This document shows, piece after piece, positions 38,019 through 39,353 of a stretch of 39,353 nt of DNA. Below the pieces are notes generated by a model. That model worked only from the letters and a program-made list of their open reading frames with translations. It searched no databases and had not been told where the DNA came from. Source of the stretch: an uncultured Parvularculaceae bacterium (GTDB lineage: Bacteria; Pseudomonadota; Alphaproteobacteria; Caulobacterales; Parvularculaceae); contig CALLPQ010000154.1 of NCBI GenBank assembly GCA_938015425.1, forward strand, positions 1 to 39,353, in the 5' to 3' direction. The position numbers and the translations under genes were made by a program. How positions within the stretch are numbered: the first letter of the stretch is position 1; every line of letters begins with the position of its first letter.

Positions 38019-38046
38019 ATTTATAGTATGAATTTACGCTATGAAG

Positions 38047-38448
38047 TTAAACGGCTACTGATCCGTCCCCATCATAATATGAACTAACCGATAACCAGTT
38101 GCGGTATAGGTTGACAATTTTAGCTTTGTATTTTTGCTCTAAAAATGCCATTTGCTGTTCAAATAAGGGGCTGTCGCGCCTGTCTTCTATGATATGACAG
38201 GCATGGGAAACTGTGGTGCGGTCGCGATTAAATTCCTCCGATAATTGACGCAAACTCAACTGTCCAACCACATGAGCCAGATACATTGCCACTTGGCGCG
38301 CCAGCGAAATGTGGGCAAGGCTTCGGTTGGGTTGAAAAATTTCTGATGCTTCTACGCTATAAGCTTCACAAGCAAGATCAATAGCCGCCCGTGCTATGTG
38401 TCTTTGAGCTACTTTGGTTTTTCTTTGTTCCTGGTTTATTGTCATCAT
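38047..38448 (-). CDS. stand-alone DnaA domain IV-like helix-turn-helix protein
   Basis: ISLARQVAMYLAHVVGQLSLRQLSEEFNRDRTTVSHACHIIED matches the DnaA C-terminal signature; no AAA+ region. Confidence 0.88.
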   Translation of the reverse strand: MMTINQEQRKTKVAQRHIARAAIDLACEAYSVEASEIFQPNRSLAHISLARQVAMYLAHVVGQLSLRQLSEEFNRDRTTVSHACHIIEDRRDSPLFEQQMAFLEQKYKAKIVNLYRNWLSVSSYYDGDGSVAV

Positions 38449-39009
38449 TTTACACCCTAATATATGATCATGACACAGAATAGTCAGTGATTACATCATA
38501 GGGCGTATGGGTTATGGCGGGATAAATATCCCCCGACTAAAGGTGAATAATTTTTATTAACGTTAATTTTTAAAAGAAAAACAATTATTATTGCCTCGAA
38601 TAAATTATAAGCTGGTTTTCGGGCTCTCCTTTATTTTACTGGCTATTGTTATTAAAAATGTTCTGAGCATATTTGTCTGTTTTGTAATTAATAGGGTTAA
38701 AAAAACACGCAACAGTTTTAAATAAAATTAAATTTTATCTATTCAAATATTCATATAATTGAATATGTTGTATAAGTTGGGTTATTTTGACACTGCTTTA
38801 CAACCCAAACAAGAATGTCCATATGCGTTTTGTTGAGGGGTATTACGGGTTCTTATCGTTTGTTTACATTGGAGTAACGCTAGGACATATCATTTGCCTG
38901 TAGGGCTGCCCAAATTGATCAGTTAATTTTGTCGTCCGAATGCGCTTGCTTCTCAGGCTCTTATTTTAAAATAAACACTTTTTAAGATGAGCTCTATTTA
39001 AAATAAACT

Positions 39010-39353
39010 TTATGAGAAAAAAGATAATAATAAAACAGCGAGCAGTGTAACGGCGGTCCATAAAGCCATAAAACCGACGGGCCAGGATCGTGCCATCCGT
39101 CCTTCGGGTCCGTGGAGGGCATGAATACGATGGGTAATGTTTTCAATACGTTGTGTAAAGATTTTCCATACTCCAACCCACAATGCGCCGATCGCCGCAT
39201 TAAGCCAAGCCGCAAAATGGCGTCCGGGAATACGCCATAACCAGTCACTATCAAGATTGTCGGAGGGGATTTCCGCTGGATACCATTTCATTTTGATAAG
39301 AACCGCGAAAGCCAATATAGCGAACAGAAGAAGCTGTAACTGTTCGATAATAT
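39010..39353 (-). CDS. C-terminal part of an Mrp/NuoL-type antiporter subunit (MrpD-like), truncated by window edge
   Basis: Frame stays open past the annotated start to the window end: ...IIEQLQLLLFAILAFAVLIKMKWYPAEIPSDNLDSDWLWRIPGRHFAAWL...; hydrophobic C-terminal helix. Confidence 0.55.
   Translation of the reverse strand, partial: IIEQLQLLLFAILAFAVLIKMKWYPAEIPSDNLDSDWLWRIPGRHFAAWLNAAIGALWVGVWKIFTQRIENITHRIHALHGPEGRMARSWPVGFMALWTAVTLLAVLLLSFFS

Noticed and set aside
38449-39009. Chromosomal origin next to a dnaA-like gene
   Set aside because: The gene lacks the AAA+ domain and I saw no cluster of TTATCCACA-type DnaA boxes; only AT-richness supports it.
38994-39254. 86-aa minus-strand ORF overlapping the truncated antiporter
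   Set aside because: The alternative frame 39010-39353 is open to the window edge and gives a membrane-protein-like sequence.
1-39353. Mobile element, prophage, toxin-antitoxin or defence system
   Set aside because: No transposase, integrase, phage structural, TA or restriction-type proteins recognised; no tRNA or att-like boundaries seen.

Overview
This is a typical chromosomal stretch from an alphaproteobacterium of moderate GC. Lineage markers are FlbT/FlaF, DUF2336, DUF1491, a PleC/DivJ/PdhS-like histidine kinase, and the fabG-acpP-fabF-mltG-yicC-gmk order. Recognisable content, left to right: a truncated PD40-type lipoprotein, kbl, fabG-acpP-fabF, GNAT and VWA (YfbK-like) genes on the minus strand, mltG-yicC-gmk, purB, a DoxX-like gene, a korA-[unknown secreted protein]-korB operon, a short transaldolase, a 2OG-Fe(II) oxygenase, flbT-flaF-flagellin-flaG-like, a metallo-beta-lactamase-fold exoprotein, a small lipoprotein, two DUF2336 paralogs bracketing ycgN/PBP1A/SH3-lipoprotein, cydAB plus an unlisted 42-aa third ORF (DUF2474/CydX-like), DUF1491, the histidine kinase, an unknown Lys/Cys-rich secreted protein, sufE, a stand-alone DnaA domain-IV-like protein, and a truncated antiporter subunit. 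I see no tRNA, rRNA, CRISPR, prophage, transposase or defence island. The most notable signals not explained by genes are (i) many short diverged tandem duplications (14-19 bp between genes, 15 or 24 bp in-frame inside genes), including a 4-unit array in the flagellin leader and two arrays flanking acpP; (ii) a 27-bp hairpin-forming tandem array between convergent genes; (iii) an uncharacterised secreted protein embedded between korA and korB; (iv) a complex dyad/direct repeat in the ycgN/PBP1A divergent promoter region. No clear new multi-gene system could be demonstrated from sequence alone.
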